64,000 nt of DNA, taken from positions 1 through 64,000 of the forward strand of contig NZ_JAUDUY010000001.1 of NCBI RefSeq assembly GCF_030380815.1, in the 5' to 3' direction. Shown here piece after piece: positions 25,337 to 33,841 of this stretch. Each line of letters starts with the position of its first letter. Position 1 is the stretch's first letter. Source of the DNA: Robiginitalea aurantiaca (GTDB lineage Bacteria > Bacteroidota > Bacteroidia > Flavobacteriales > Flavobacteriaceae). A program made the translations under genes and the position numbers. The notes below the pieces were generated by a model. That model made no database searches and was not told where the DNA came from. It worked only from the letters and a program-made list of their open reading frames with translations.

Positions 25337-26882
25337 TTTCTTCGAAATAGCAAAACAGGTTGAGATTTTCACAACTTTGTTTAAGGAGCTCAACATGAAT
25401 TATGTGGATGAGACCAATCCGGCAGCCCTTATGGACACGGCCATCAAAAGCATGTTGGACGACCTTGACCCCTACACCCAATTCCTGAACGAACAGGATG
25501 TGGAAGCCTTTAAAATAAGCAATGCCGGGGAGTATTCGGGCATTGGTGCACTGGTGCGTTCTTACAAGGATAAACTTGTCATTGTGGAGCCTTATAAGGG
25601 CTATCCCGCGGACAAAGCAGGGCTGAAAGCCGGGGATGAAATCGTTAAAATCGGTGATATTTCCGTGGCGGATTTCAAGGAAGACGCCGGGGAACTGCTC
25701 AAGGGGGCAGACAACTCAACCGTTGCAGTGACCTACCTCAGGCAGGGAAAAACAGGTATGGCTGAAATTAAAAGGGAGTCCATAGAAATCGATGCCGTGC
25801 CCTTCTATAGAATGGCGGACGAGCGTACCGGGTATATTGTTCTGTCACGCTTTAACGCAAAAGCCAGTGAACAGACCAGGCGAGCCATGGAGGAACTCAA
25901 AGAGCAGGGCGCCGAGCAGTTGATTCTCGATCTCAGGGACAATCCCGGAGGTTTGCTCTCAGAGGCGATCAACGTCACCAACCTCTTTGTTCCAAAGGGA
26001 GAATTAATTGTGACGACACGGTCCAAGGTGAAGAAATTCAATCAGGAGTACAAGACACGCCAACAGCCTTTGGATACCGAAATCCCCCTCGTAGTCCTGA
26101 TCAACGGGCAAAGTGCCTCAGCGAGTGAAATTGTTTCAGGGGGTCTGCAGGACTTGGACCGGGCCGTAGTTATGGGTGCCCGCAGTTTTGGCAAAGGCCT
26201 GGTACAGCGTCCACTCAAGCTCACCTATGGCACACAGCTTAAAGTGACCATAAGCAGGTACTACACACCCTCCGGAAGGTGTATTCAATCCCTGGATTAT
26301 TGGAACAGGGACAATGAGGGAAATGCTGTGAGAAACACAAAATACCGGGAATTCAAGACAAGAAATGGGCGGATTGTAACAGACGGAGGGGGAGTCCTTC
26401 CGGATATCGCCGTACGGGAACTGGGGTCCAATGACCTTATCAAAGCACTGCAGCAGAACCAATTGATTTTCGATTATGCTACTGCCTTTTCGTATCAGAA
26501 CAGCTATGTCGATGTCTCGGAGTTCCAGCTTCCCCCTGAAACCCTGAAGGCGTTCCGGGAATTTGTTTCAAAAAGCGACTTTTCGTTTGAAACCCAAACG
26601 GAAAAATCCCTGAAAGAGGCCCTTACGCATCGGGATGAGGTTGTGTTTACCGATGCCATTGAGTCCGATTTCAAGTCCCTGCTGGCAGAGGTAGAAAAAC
26701 AAAAGCTCAAGGCACTGGACGCGCATTCGTCCGAAATCAGGAAACTTCTGGAGGATGAGATTATCAAGCGGTATTTCTACAGGGAGGGGTTGTACGAATA
26801 TTATCTCGACAACGATCCGTCCATCCTCGCTGCGCGGGAACTCCTTGGAAACTCCAAAAAATATCTTGAAACCCTTCAATAA
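25254..26882 (+). CDS. S41 family carboxyl-terminal processing protease
   Basis: This 542-residue protein has an N-terminal signal or anchor (SKLIIPLLALTVFLTATGF). A PDZ domain follows at roughly 95-175 (YPADKAGLKAGDEIVKIGD), then the S41 serine/lysine catalytic core. The catalytic serine is Ser289 in GQSASASEI and the general-base lysine is Lys314 in SFGKGLVQ. CtpA-type enzymes trim periplasmic proteins from their C-termini. A helical C-terminal tail of about 150 residues completes it. The ATG at 25254 is preferred over a TTG at 25245 because the signal sequence starts there. It begins 83 bases inside rnpA in a different frame, which is a long overlap and implies translational coupling. The next gene starts 6 bp after its stop. 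Confidence 0.93.
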   Translation: MKRLLKSKLIIPLLALTVFLTATGFKSDFFEIAKQVEIFTTLFKELNMNYVDETNPAALMDTAIKSMLDDLDPYTQFLNEQDVEAFKISNAGEYSGIGALVRSYKDKLVIVEPYKGYPADKAGLKAGDEIVKIGDISVADFKEDAGELLKGADNSTVAVTYLRQGKTGMAEIKRESIEIDAVPFYRMADERTGYIVLSRFNAKASEQTRRAMEELKEQGAEQLILDLRDNPGGLLSEAINVTNLFVPKGELIVTTRSKVKKFNQEYKTRQQPLDTEIPLVVLINGQSASASEIVSGGLQDLDRAVVMGARSFGKGLVQRPLKLTYGTQLKVTISRYYTPSGRCIQSLDYWNRDNEGNAVRNTKYREFKTRNGRIVTDGGGVLPDIAVRELGSNDLIKALQQNQLIFDYATAFSYQNSYVDVSEFQLPPETLKAFREFVSKSDFSFETQTEKSLKEALTHRDEVVFTDAIESDFKSLLAEVEKQKLKALDAHSSEIRKLLEDEIIKRYFYREGLYEYYLDNDPSILAARELLGNSKKYLETLQ

Positions 26883-26888
26883 GCCAGA

Positions 26889-27848
26889 ATGAAACCCAAC
26901 AGGATTGCCGGGGTCATTGCTATAGTGTTCCTTTCCGCAACCTCTTTCGGACAAGGAAAGCCCTCTGCCCAGGGCGGTTCCTTTGACGTTGAATTGATCG
27001 TGCTTGGGACGGTTCAGGATGCTGGTGCACCCCAGATGGGGTGTAAAAAATCTTGCTGTGCCCCCTTGTACGAGGCGCCCAATCCCAACCTAAAGGTTGT
27101 TTCCCTTGGACTGCTGGACGCCCAATCTTCAAAAACATATCTGTTCGAGGCAACCCCGGATATTGCCGAACAAATGGCCATGCTCCGGAAGATGGCCCCG
27201 TTTCCATCGGGTGTGGCGCCAGATGGGATTTTCATTACCCATGCCCATATCGGTCATTACACCGGGTTAATGTATCTGGGCAGGGAATCCATGAATGCTA
27301 AAAGTGTTCCTGTCTACAGCCTGCCGCGGTTCACAGACTTTATTGCCAATAATGGGCCCTGGGATCAATTGGTCCAATTAAACAATATCGAACTGAGGCC
27401 GATCCGCGAAGAAACATCTGTGGCGTTGTCTCCCCGATTATCTGTCAATGCCCTGCAGGTCCCGCATCGGGACGAGTATTCAGAGACCGCAGCATACGAG
27501 ATTGTCGGCCCTGAAAGAAAGGCATTATTTATCCCGGACATCGACAAATGGGCCAAATGGGAGGTCTCGCTTATCGACCGTGTGAAGTCTACAGACCTGG
27601 TCTTTATCGATGCTACTTTTTATGACAATGCCGAAATCGGATACCGGGACATCGCTGAAATCCCGCACCCATTTGTCGTCGAATCCCTCGCCCTCCTGGA
27701 AGCCTTGCCGCCCACACTCCGCAACCGGGTTTATTTCATCCATATGAATCATACCAACCCGCTACTGGACCCGGATAGTCGGGAAACGACCAGAGTAACT
27801 GATTTGGGGTTCCGGATCGCAAGGTCCGGAGATCGATTTAAACTTTGA
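26889..27848 (+). CDS. PqqB-like metallo-beta-lactamase-fold protein, exported
   Basis: This 319-residue protein has a signal peptide (GVIAIVFLSATSFGQG). It resembles PqqB and related MBL proteins: the first strand LIVLGTVQDAGAPQMGC is followed by a CKKSCC cysteine cluster (residues 52-57), where PqqB also has cysteines. The metal motif reads THAHIGHYTG, with His118, His120 and His123, but Gly122 replaces the usual aspartate of HxHxDH. A later VPHRDEYSE and IHMNHTNP hold further histidines. PqqB is tied to the oxidation of the tyrosine moiety during PQQ synthesis; this exported version with an altered site may do something else. It lies two bases before the fructosamine-kinase-like gene and two genes before a PQQ-type dehydrogenase. 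Confidence 0.82.
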   Translation: MKPNRIAGVIAIVFLSATSFGQGKPSAQGGSFDVELIVLGTVQDAGAPQMGCKKSCCAPLYEAPNPNLKVVSLGLLDAQSSKTYLFEATPDIAEQMAMLRKMAPFPSGVAPDGIFITHAHIGHYTGLMYLGRESMNAKSVPVYSLPRFTDFIANNGPWDQLVQLNNIELRPIREETSVALSPRLSVNALQVPHRDEYSETAAYEIVGPERKALFIPDIDKWAKWEVSLIDRVKSTDLVFIDATFYDNAEIGYRDIAEIPHPFVVESLALLEALPPTLRNRVYFIHMNHTNPLLDPDSRETTRVTDLGFRIARSGDRFKL

Positions 27849-27850
27849 CA

Positions 27851-28723
27851 ATGCTCACAGGAGGTTTAGTCGAAGACCTGCAAAAAGCGTTTGGCCTCCG
27901 GATCATCGGGCACAAGTCTGAGCGTGGAGGCGATGTAGCCGATAGTTACTCCATAAAAACCCCCGAAGGCGACTTCTTTGTAAAAACCCTGAGCGGTCCG
28001 CTTGCCTATCAAATGCTGAGCGCTGAGTCCGATGGGCTTAAGGCTCTCAAAAAAGCTGCGAGTCTCCCCGTTCCACGGGTTTACGGTTGTGCCAGGACCT
28101 CCTCCGGGGCTGCCCTGCTGATGGAGTATGTCCGGGCCCAAAAAGGATCCAGGGCCTCCCATGAATCACTGGGTCGCGGACTGGCTTTTTTACACCGGGT
28201 AACAAACGAGGTCTACGGCTGGCACTGCGATAACTTTATCGGTCGCCTTCCACAAAAGAATGGATGGGAAACAGAGTGGCCTGTCTTTTTTGCCCGGTAT
28301 CGCCTGAAGGTTCAGTTTGATATGGCCGTATCCTCGGGGCTGTTGGCGGCTCACGAGATTCCTCAGACAGGTCATATGACCCAAAAAATTAAAGCCCTTT
28401 TGCCTGAAATAAAACCTTCCCTCCTCCACGGTGACTTATGGAGCGGCAACTATCTTATTTCAACGGAGCACACCCCCTACCTCATTGACCCTTCGGTTTA
28501 TTACGGACATTCCGAAGTAGATATCGCGATGTCCAGGTTATTCGGTGGATTCTCTTCCGCTTTTTACGATGCCTATTTTGAAATCTGCCCGCCCCAGCCT
28601 GGTATGGAAGTAAGAATAACGCTCTACCAACTCTACTATCTTTTGGTGCATTTGAATTGTTTTGGCCTGTCCTACAGAGATTCGGTTTTAGAGGCTTCCA
28701 AACGGATTTTCGGAGGAAATTGA
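27851..28723 (+). CDS. Fructosamine/ketosamine-3-kinase family protein
   Basis: This 290-residue cytoplasmic kinase-fold protein of the FN3K/APH group phosphorylates sugar adducts on amines (ketosamines), which then fall apart. Visible are the N-lobe lysine strand DFFVKTLSG, ALLMEYV at the hinge, LAFLHRVT, and the segment FYGWHCDNFIG-like (YGWHCDNFIGRLPQKNGW) that is characteristic of FN3K. The catalytic loop is LLHGDLWSGNYL and the metal-binding segment is LIDPSVYYGH. The length is normal. The ATG at 27851 follows the PqqB-like stop by two bases; a TTG at 27845 overlaps that stop. In bacteria these enzymes are thought to repair glycated proteins or free Amadori products. The neighbouring sugar-type oxidoreductases fit a carbohydrate-related role. 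Confidence 0.9.
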   Translation: MLTGGLVEDLQKAFGLRIIGHKSERGGDVADSYSIKTPEGDFFVKTLSGPLAYQMLSAESDGLKALKKAASLPVPRVYGCARTSSGAALLMEYVRAQKGSRASHESLGRGLAFLHRVTNEVYGWHCDNFIGRLPQKNGWETEWPVFFARYRLKVQFDMAVSSGLLAAHEIPQTGHMTQKIKALLPEIKPSLLHGDLWSGNYLISTEHTPYLIDPSVYYGHSEVDIAMSRLFGGFSSAFYDAYFEICPPQPGMEVRITLYQLYYLLVHLNCFGLSYRDSVLEASKRIFGGN

Positions 28724-28759
28724 GTCTAATTTTCTACATTTAAGAGAATTTCTCCTTCA

Positions 28760-30898
28760 ATGAACTCTTTTAGGCCGGCTTTCCTTCTGCTTATCCTTAT
28801 TCCGGGGTTCCTATCCCTTGGCTGTAAAGAACAAAGCACATCAGATCCCAATGTGGTAGCGCACACCGCCTGGTCCAATTATCTCGGGGATGCGGGTCGC
28901 TCCCATTTCAGTTCCCTCAGTGGCTTCACGCCTGAAAATGTGGGGGCATTAGAAGTTGCGTGGGAGCATGGGCTCCAGGACTATGGGCAGATGCAAATGA
29001 ACCCGATTGTTGTGGATTCCATACTTTATGGAGTAACTGCTGCTTTGCGGGCTTTTGCATTGGACGCCCGAACCGGAGTGTCCCTCTGGGTCTTTGGGGA
29101 TTCGCTGGTAGAAGCCCATTCCACGAGCCGGGGGGTCAGCTATTGGTCAGAAGGAAATGACAAACGCATTTTCTATACAGTAGGCCCCAGTCTCTATGCT
29201 CTGAATGCCCTCACAGGGGTCCCAGTTGCCTCTTTTGGAGATGGGGGGAAAATCGATCTGAGGTCAGGTATGCCCGAATCCGCCGGTTCCAAGTTTGTGA
29301 TCTCCAATACGCCTGGAACCATTCACAAAAACCTGATAATAATGCCCTTAAGGGTGGCGGAATCTGCCGGGGCAGCTCCTGGAGACATTATGGCCTTTAA
29401 TGTGAAGACGGGCGTCCTGGAATGGGTTTTTCACACGATTCCCCATCCAGGGGAATACGGGCATGAAACCTGGGAAGACCCTGAAGCGTATTTGAATAAA
29501 AAAGTGGGGGGCGCAAATAATTGGGCAGGGATGGCACTTGATTCTGAGCTCGAAATGCTCTATGTGCCCACGGGTTCCGCAGCCCCGGATTTCTATGGCG
29601 GGGATCGAAAGGGACAGAATTTATTTGCAAACACCCTACTGGCTCTCGATGCAAATACGGGTGCATACAAATGGCATTATCAACTTGTACACCACGATCT
29701 CTGGGATCGGGATCCCCCTGCGCCACCAAATCTGATCACGATAAACCAAGGCGGTGAAGAGATTCCCGCAATTGCTCAAATCACGAAACAGGGATATGTT
29801 TTTCTTTTTAACCGCGTTAACGGTGCGCCTCTTTTCGAAATTCAGGAACGACCTTTCCCGGCATCCCGCCTAACAGGAGAATCCGCCTGGCCTACACAGC
29901 CAATCCCGGTAAAACCAAAACCCTTTGCCAGGCAGGCACATGAATTGGATACCGGGGACATCAGTCCCTATGCCCCCAATCGGGAAGAACTGAAGAACCT
30001 CTTACTCAATTCAGATAGACGGGAGTATCGCCCTCCTGGGGTCGATCCGGTACTGCTTCTGCCTGGCTACGATGGAGGGGCAGAATGGGGTGGCGCAGGG
30101 GCGGATCCGGAAAATGGCATTCTTTACGTTAATTCCAACGAAATGGCCTGGTTCCTGCAAATGACGGAAACAGAGCTTTCAACCTCTCAAAGTCCAGGAG
30201 AAACAGTCTATAACAAGTACTGTGTAGTTTGCCATCAGAGCGATCACGCAGGCGTACCGGCCAGTGGATATCCCTCCCTCATCGACCTGGATACGCGAAA
30301 AAATCTTGCGGAAATTGAAGTGTTGCTCCAAAGAGGAAAAGGGATGATGCCCGGATTCCCGCAGTTAACCGAAAAAGAAAGGAAGTCCGTTATCCGTTAT
30401 ATTTTAGGCCAGGAAGAAGGAAAGGTAGAAGTGTCAGAGCCCCCGGCAGACCTGTCCGCGGAATCAAAAACACCGTATCAGCACAGGGGATATCACAAAT
30501 TTTTGGATGCCAATGGATTGCCCGCCATAACGCCTCCCTGGGGGACGCTGCACGCCATAGACATGAATCAGGGTGAATACCTCTGGAGTATTCCTTTGGG
30601 CAACACACCCGGGCTCAGTGCAGAAGGCGCGCCGCCTACCGGCATAGAAAACTATGGGGGTCCGGTAATTACTGAAAATGGTCTCTTGTTTATCGCAGCA
30701 ACCAAGGACGGATATTTTCGTGCCTTTGACCGCCATTCCGGAAAGCTTTTGTGGGAATATCACCTTCCCGCCCCGGGTTTCGCAACCCCTGCCTTATATG
30801 AGGTCGGCGGGGTCCAATATATCGCCGTTGCTTGTGGGGGTGAGAAATTGGGAACACCCAAGGGGAATAAAATAATCGCCTTTGCACTCAAACCATGA
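28760..30898 (+). CDS. PQQ-dependent dehydrogenase-like lipoprotein with inserted cytochrome c domain
   Basis: This 712-residue protein starts with a lipobox (LSLGCKEQ, cysteine 22). It then shows the eight-bladed quinoprotein propeller with repeating 'ALDAxTGxxLW' blades, for example LALDANTGAYKWHYQLVHHDLWD, AFDRHSGKLLWEYHLP and MALDSELEML. Between the last blades a cytochrome c domain is inserted, with the heme-binding CVVCH at residues 488-492 and an axial methionine likely in KGMMPGFPQL. This is the layout of membrane-bound PQQ glucose/alcohol-type dehydrogenases that pass electrons to the respiratory chain. Substrate and the source of PQQ cannot be seen. It lies 36 bp behind the kinase-like gene and overlaps the next gene by four bases. 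Confidence 0.9.
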   Translation: MNSFRPAFLLLILIPGFLSLGCKEQSTSDPNVVAHTAWSNYLGDAGRSHFSSLSGFTPENVGALEVAWEHGLQDYGQMQMNPIVVDSILYGVTAALRAFALDARTGVSLWVFGDSLVEAHSTSRGVSYWSEGNDKRIFYTVGPSLYALNALTGVPVASFGDGGKIDLRSGMPESAGSKFVISNTPGTIHKNLIIMPLRVAESAGAAPGDIMAFNVKTGVLEWVFHTIPHPGEYGHETWEDPEAYLNKKVGGANNWAGMALDSELEMLYVPTGSAAPDFYGGDRKGQNLFANTLLALDANTGAYKWHYQLVHHDLWDRDPPAPPNLITINQGGEEIPAIAQITKQGYVFLFNRVNGAPLFEIQERPFPASRLTGESAWPTQPIPVKPKPFARQAHELDTGDISPYAPNREELKNLLLNSDRREYRPPGVDPVLLLPGYDGGAEWGGAGADPENGILYVNSNEMAWFLQMTETELSTSQSPGETVYNKYCVVCHQSDHAGVPASGYPSLIDLDTRKNLAEIEVLLQRGKGMMPGFPQLTEKERKSVIRYILGQEEGKVEVSEPPADLSAESKTPYQHRGYHKFLDANGLPAITPPWGTLHAIDMNQGEYLWSIPLGNTPGLSAEGAPPTGIENYGGPVITENGLLFIAATKDGYFRAFDRHSGKLLWEYHLPAPGFATPALYEVGGVQYIAVACGGEKLGTPKGNKIIAFALKP

Positions 30899-31971
30899 AA
30901 GAACCTATTGGTATTATCGTCGTCGGTTGCGGGAATATGGGTAGCAGTCATGCCCGCGCCTACAAACAAATGAAGGGGTTTGAAATCGTCGGTCTGGTCA
31001 GCAGGCATTCGGACAGCAGAGAGCGTTTGTCTGAAGAACTCGGAGGCTATCCAACCTATTCGTCCCTTACAGAGGCTCTGGCAGATTCTGAGGCTAGCGC
31101 TGTTTCCATTAACACCTATCCCGACTCCCATGCGGCCCTTATTCGGGAGGCGCTGAATGCCGATTGCCATGTTTTTGTAGAAAAGCCTCTGGCTACAACT
31201 GTAGCCGAAGCCGAGGCCCTGGTCGCCCTTTCAAAAGAAAAGGGGAAAATACTCCTTGTAGGTTATATTCTTAGGGTTCACCCTGCATGGGTGCGGTTTG
31301 TTCAGATCGCCAAAAAACTTGGGAAACCCCTTGTTATGCGGATGAACCTGAACCAACAGAGTACGGGTTTGCAGTGGTACACGCACAAGCAACTTATGAA
31401 AAGCATGTCGCCCATTGTAGATTGTGGGGTACACTATGTAGACATCATGTGTCTGATGACCGAATCCCGACCGATAAGTGTCAGTGCCATTGGTGCCCGC
31501 CTAACGGATGAAATCCCAGAGGGGATGTATAACTACGGTCAGTTGCAAGTGCGCTTCGAAGATGGTTCTGTTGGCTGGTATGAAGCCGGATGGGGTCCTA
31601 TGATGAGTGAAACCGCCTTTTTTATTAAAGATGTTATCGGGCCCGGTGGTTCTGTTTCTATCTCGGATTTACCCGAAGAAGCCTCCGGTGATATTGAAGG
31701 GCATACAAAGTCAGGTGTGCTGCAAAGACACTATAATATCGTCGATGGGGAGGGCCGGTTTCTTCATCCGGACGCCTTTATTGAAGTCGAAAATGAGCCG
31801 GACCACGATGGACTCTGTCTTTTAGAACAGGAGTTGTTCCTAAGGGCTATCACGGAGAAACAGGATCTTTCGAAACATCTTGCAAGTGCTGTTAACAGCC
31901 TTAAGATCGTGCTTGCTGCAGACGCCTCTGTGCGGCAGGGAAAAACAGTAATAATCGAAATAAACGACTGA
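30895..31971 (+). CDS. Gfo/Idh/MocA family NAD(P)-dependent oxidoreductase
   Basis: This 358-residue soluble enzyme opens with the dinucleotide-binding VVGCGNMGSSHARAY (residues 9-23). It has the family signature FVEKPLATT, with Glu96-Lys97-Pro98, and a C-terminal alpha/beta domain with the VDCGVHYVDIM helix that carries the catalytic histidine. Members oxidise or reduce sugars, inositols and sugar derivatives. Its ATG overlaps the quinoprotein stop (ATGA), so translation is coupled, and a joint pathway acting on a sugar-like compound is likely. After its stop there is a 16-bp AT palindrome (31977-31992) that I regard as incidental. Confidence 0.92.
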   Translation: MKEPIGIIVVGCGNMGSSHARAYKQMKGFEIVGLVSRHSDSRERLSEELGGYPTYSSLTEALADSEASAVSINTYPDSHAALIREALNADCHVFVEKPLATTVAEAEALVALSKEKGKILLVGYILRVHPAWVRFVQIAKKLGKPLVMRMNLNQQSTGLQWYTHKQLMKSMSPIVDCGVHYVDIMCLMTESRPISVSAIGARLTDEIPEGMYNYGQLQVRFEDGSVGWYEAGWGPMMSETAFFIKDVIGPGGSVSISDLPEEASGDIEGHTKSGVLQRHYNIVDGEGRFLHPDAFIEVENEPDHDGLCLLEQELFLRAITEKQDLSKHLASAVNSLKIVLAADASVRQGKTVIIEIND

Positions 31972-32044
31972 TTTTTAAATAATTAATTATTTGTTAATCC
32001 GTATTCCGGCTTTGATCTTGTCATCTTTTTTCATATCTTAAGCC

Positions 32045-32422
32045 ATGATACAAACGGAAAAAAAGGAGAATCTCGATCTCCTAAAAAAATCAATAGAGCA
32101 CCTGCAGACCCGGGGGTTTGACAATATCAAGGCGGATATGACGGGATATGAAAGCCCCAAATCCTACCTTAAGAAAAGTTCAGGGAACTCTGTAACCCCT
32201 GACATTACTGCTTCTAAGAACGGCATCACTTATTTTTTTGATCTCAGTCTGAAATCTGAAAAGCCTACCCTTCTTAAATCAAAATGGCTCTTCCTGGATA
32301 CCTTGAGCAGGATGAGATCCAACCGATTCAGGATCATCACATTTCGCGGACACTACAAGTTTACCGACACCATGCTGAATGAATTAAACCTGGGGAGTAA
32401 GGAGCCGATCAAAATCACTTAG
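32045..32422 (+). CDS. Hypothetical protein, possibly PD-(D/E)XK-like fold
   Basis: This 125-residue soluble protein belongs to no family I recognise. It starts with an amphipathic helix (NLDLLKKSIEHLQTRGFDNI), then has TPDITASKNGITYFFDLSLKSEK and a helix with KWLFLDTLSRM, and ends with FRIITFRGHYKF. The order helix, Pro-Asp, beta strand with Asp...Lys, helix, strand recalls the restriction-endonuclease-like core. The exact (D/E)xK spacing is not met, since Asp and Lys are four apart in DLSLK. It may be a degenerate or non-catalytic nuclease fold, or an unrelated small protein. It lies 73 bp behind the Gfo/Idh gene and is convergent with the acetyltransferase gene (13 bp). Confidence 0.65.
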   Translation: MIQTEKKENLDLLKKSIEHLQTRGFDNIKADMTGYESPKSYLKKSSGNSVTPDITASKNGITYFFDLSLKSEKPTLLKSKWLFLDTLSRMRSNRFRIITFRGHYKFTDTMLNELNLGSKEPIKIT

Positions 32423-32435
32423 AAGTAGGAGGATT

Positions 32436-32888
32436 TTATTTTTTGTGGGGTTTGAGGACCATGCGCAGATGCGGAATGCCGTCTTCAGTATACAATTCCC
32501 CTTCTGGCTCGAATCCAAGTTCTTCGTAGAAGCGTTTTAAGTACGCCTGAGCGGAAATCGCAATAGGTATTGGGCCCATTTCCTTATTTATGCGATCTAT
32601 TGTAAAATCCATGATGCGAACGCCGTATCCCCTGCCCCTGTACTCCGTTGAAACCGCTACTCTTCCAAAACTCGCTTCTTCAAAGTAATCGCCAGGCCGA
32701 AATACCCTGCAATACCCAACCAGGTCCTCGCCTTCCCATGCCAAAACATGCAGGGCGCGATCGTCCTTGCCATCCAGGTCCAGATATACGCATTCCTGTT
32801 CGACGACAAATATTTCAGAGCGAAGACGCAATAAAGCGTAGAGCTCAGGGACTGTAAGGGCCTCAAAAGGTTTTATCTCTAATCGCAT
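32436..32888 (-). CDS. ElaA-type GNAT N-acetyltransferase
   Basis: This 150-residue cytoplasmic protein has the GNAT acetyl-CoA fold. The first helices carry the ElaA-like pattern LYALLRLRSEIFVVEQECVY. Strand beta-4 is FGRVAVS, followed by the pyrophosphate-binding loop YRGRGYGVRIM. The end is the ISAQAYLKRFYEELGF helix typical of this subgroup. The acetyl acceptor is unknown. The ATG at 32888 begins one base after the stop of the cation-efflux gene, so these two are co-translated; the frame is open further upstream from a TTG but would overlap that gene. Confidence 0.9.
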   Translation of the reverse strand: MRLEIKPFEALTVPELYALLRLRSEIFVVEQECVYLDLDGKDDRALHVLAWEGEDLVGYCRVFRPGDYFEEASFGRVAVSTEYRGRGYGVRIMDFTIDRINKEMGPIPIAISAQAYLKRFYEELGFEPEGELYTEDGIPHLRMVLKPHKK

Positions 32889-32889
32889 C

Positions 32890-33804
32890 TCAATCCTGTA
32901 CAATTAAATTTTTACTATCGCACTTTTCAAACTCAGGCTGAATGTTGATATGGTTGATTCCGAATTCACTGAAAACCATAGCTTCTATTTCAACCAGTAT
33001 TTTATCGAACTCCGATAAGGCTATGTCCTCTTTGAAATCGATATGAGCTTCCATGTGCAATTCGTCTTCATTGAGCTGCCAAATATGGACGTGGTGTACA
33101 TTCTCAATAGGTCCTAGTTTACAAATGGCCGCAACAATTTGCTGTACCTCTATGGTATCCGGAGTAAACAACATCAAAACCTTGGTGGAGGTTCTGAGCA
33201 GCTGTAATCCCATGTAGATAAGGTAAAGGGCAATAACCAATGTCAAGAGAGGATCTATCCAGTACCACTGAAAATAATACATCAGGATTCCGCCCGCCAG
33301 AACGGCAACAGAAGCCATCATATCGGTGAGCAAATGCAAATACGCAGAACGCATATTCATATTCTTATCCGAGTCTGATTTTAAGAGTAACACACTGAAA
33401 CCATTTGCCAAAATCCCGAGAACAGATAACGCAATTACGATCCCAGTCCCAATGTCCTGTGGACTAAAAAACCTTTCAATGGCCTCAATAATCAAAAAAA
33501 CAGCGACGATAATCAAAGTTGCCGAATTGACGAAAGCCGCAATTATTTCTGCTCTTTTGTATCCAAAGGTTTTATTTGTAGAGGCTTGTTTACGGGAAAG
33601 TGCATTGGCTACATAGCTAATGACCAAGGATATAACATCACTAAGGTTGTGGAGCGCATCGGACAAAAGTGCAAGGCTCCCAGAGATAATTCCGCCGATA
33701 ACCTGTGCGACGGTAATGACAACATTCAAAATTATTGAAATAAGCAGATTTCTCCCCTTTAAATCATGGCTGTGGTGGTTGTGATGATGATGTGAATGCG
33801 CCAT
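32890..33804 (-). CDS. Cation diffusion facilitator (Zn/Cd/Co exporter, CzcD-like)
   Basis: This 304-residue inner-membrane protein exports divalent metals in exchange for protons. The N-terminus is a histidine-rich tail (HSHHHHNHHSHD) that probably binds zinc. Six membrane helices follow. Helix II contains LLSDALHNLSD and helix V contains HLLTDMMASVAV, so the paired Asp/His metal-site residues (HN/D and HxxxD) are present. The C-terminal cytoplasmic ferredoxin-like domain (VHHVHIWQLNEDELHMEAHID) has the expected metal-sensing histidines. Its stop is one base before the acetyltransferase start. The gene is 37 bp from rpiB on the same strand, so a three-gene transcript is possible. Confidence 0.94.
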   Translation of the reverse strand: MAHSHHHHNHHSHDLKGRNLLISIILNVVITVAQVIGGIISGSLALLSDALHNLSDVISLVISYVANALSRKQASTNKTFGYKRAEIIAAFVNSATLIIVAVFLIIEAIERFFSPQDIGTGIVIALSVLGILANGFSVLLLKSDSDKNMNMRSAYLHLLTDMMASVAVLAGGILMYYFQWYWIDPLLTLVIALYLIYMGLQLLRTSTKVLMLFTPDTIEVQQIVAAICKLGPIENVHHVHIWQLNEDELHMEAHIDFKEDIALSEFDKILVEIEAMVFSEFGINHINIQPEFEKCDSKNLIVQD

Positions 33805-33841
33805 CTGCTATTTCATTACGCGTAGTGCCCTTACATGGAAT

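Noticed and set aside
31977-31992. A 16-bp perfect palindrome (AAATAATTAATTATTT) after the Gfo/Idh gene
   Set aside because: Made only of A and T, without a GC stem or T-run; likely by chance in an AT-rich gap, not a terminator.
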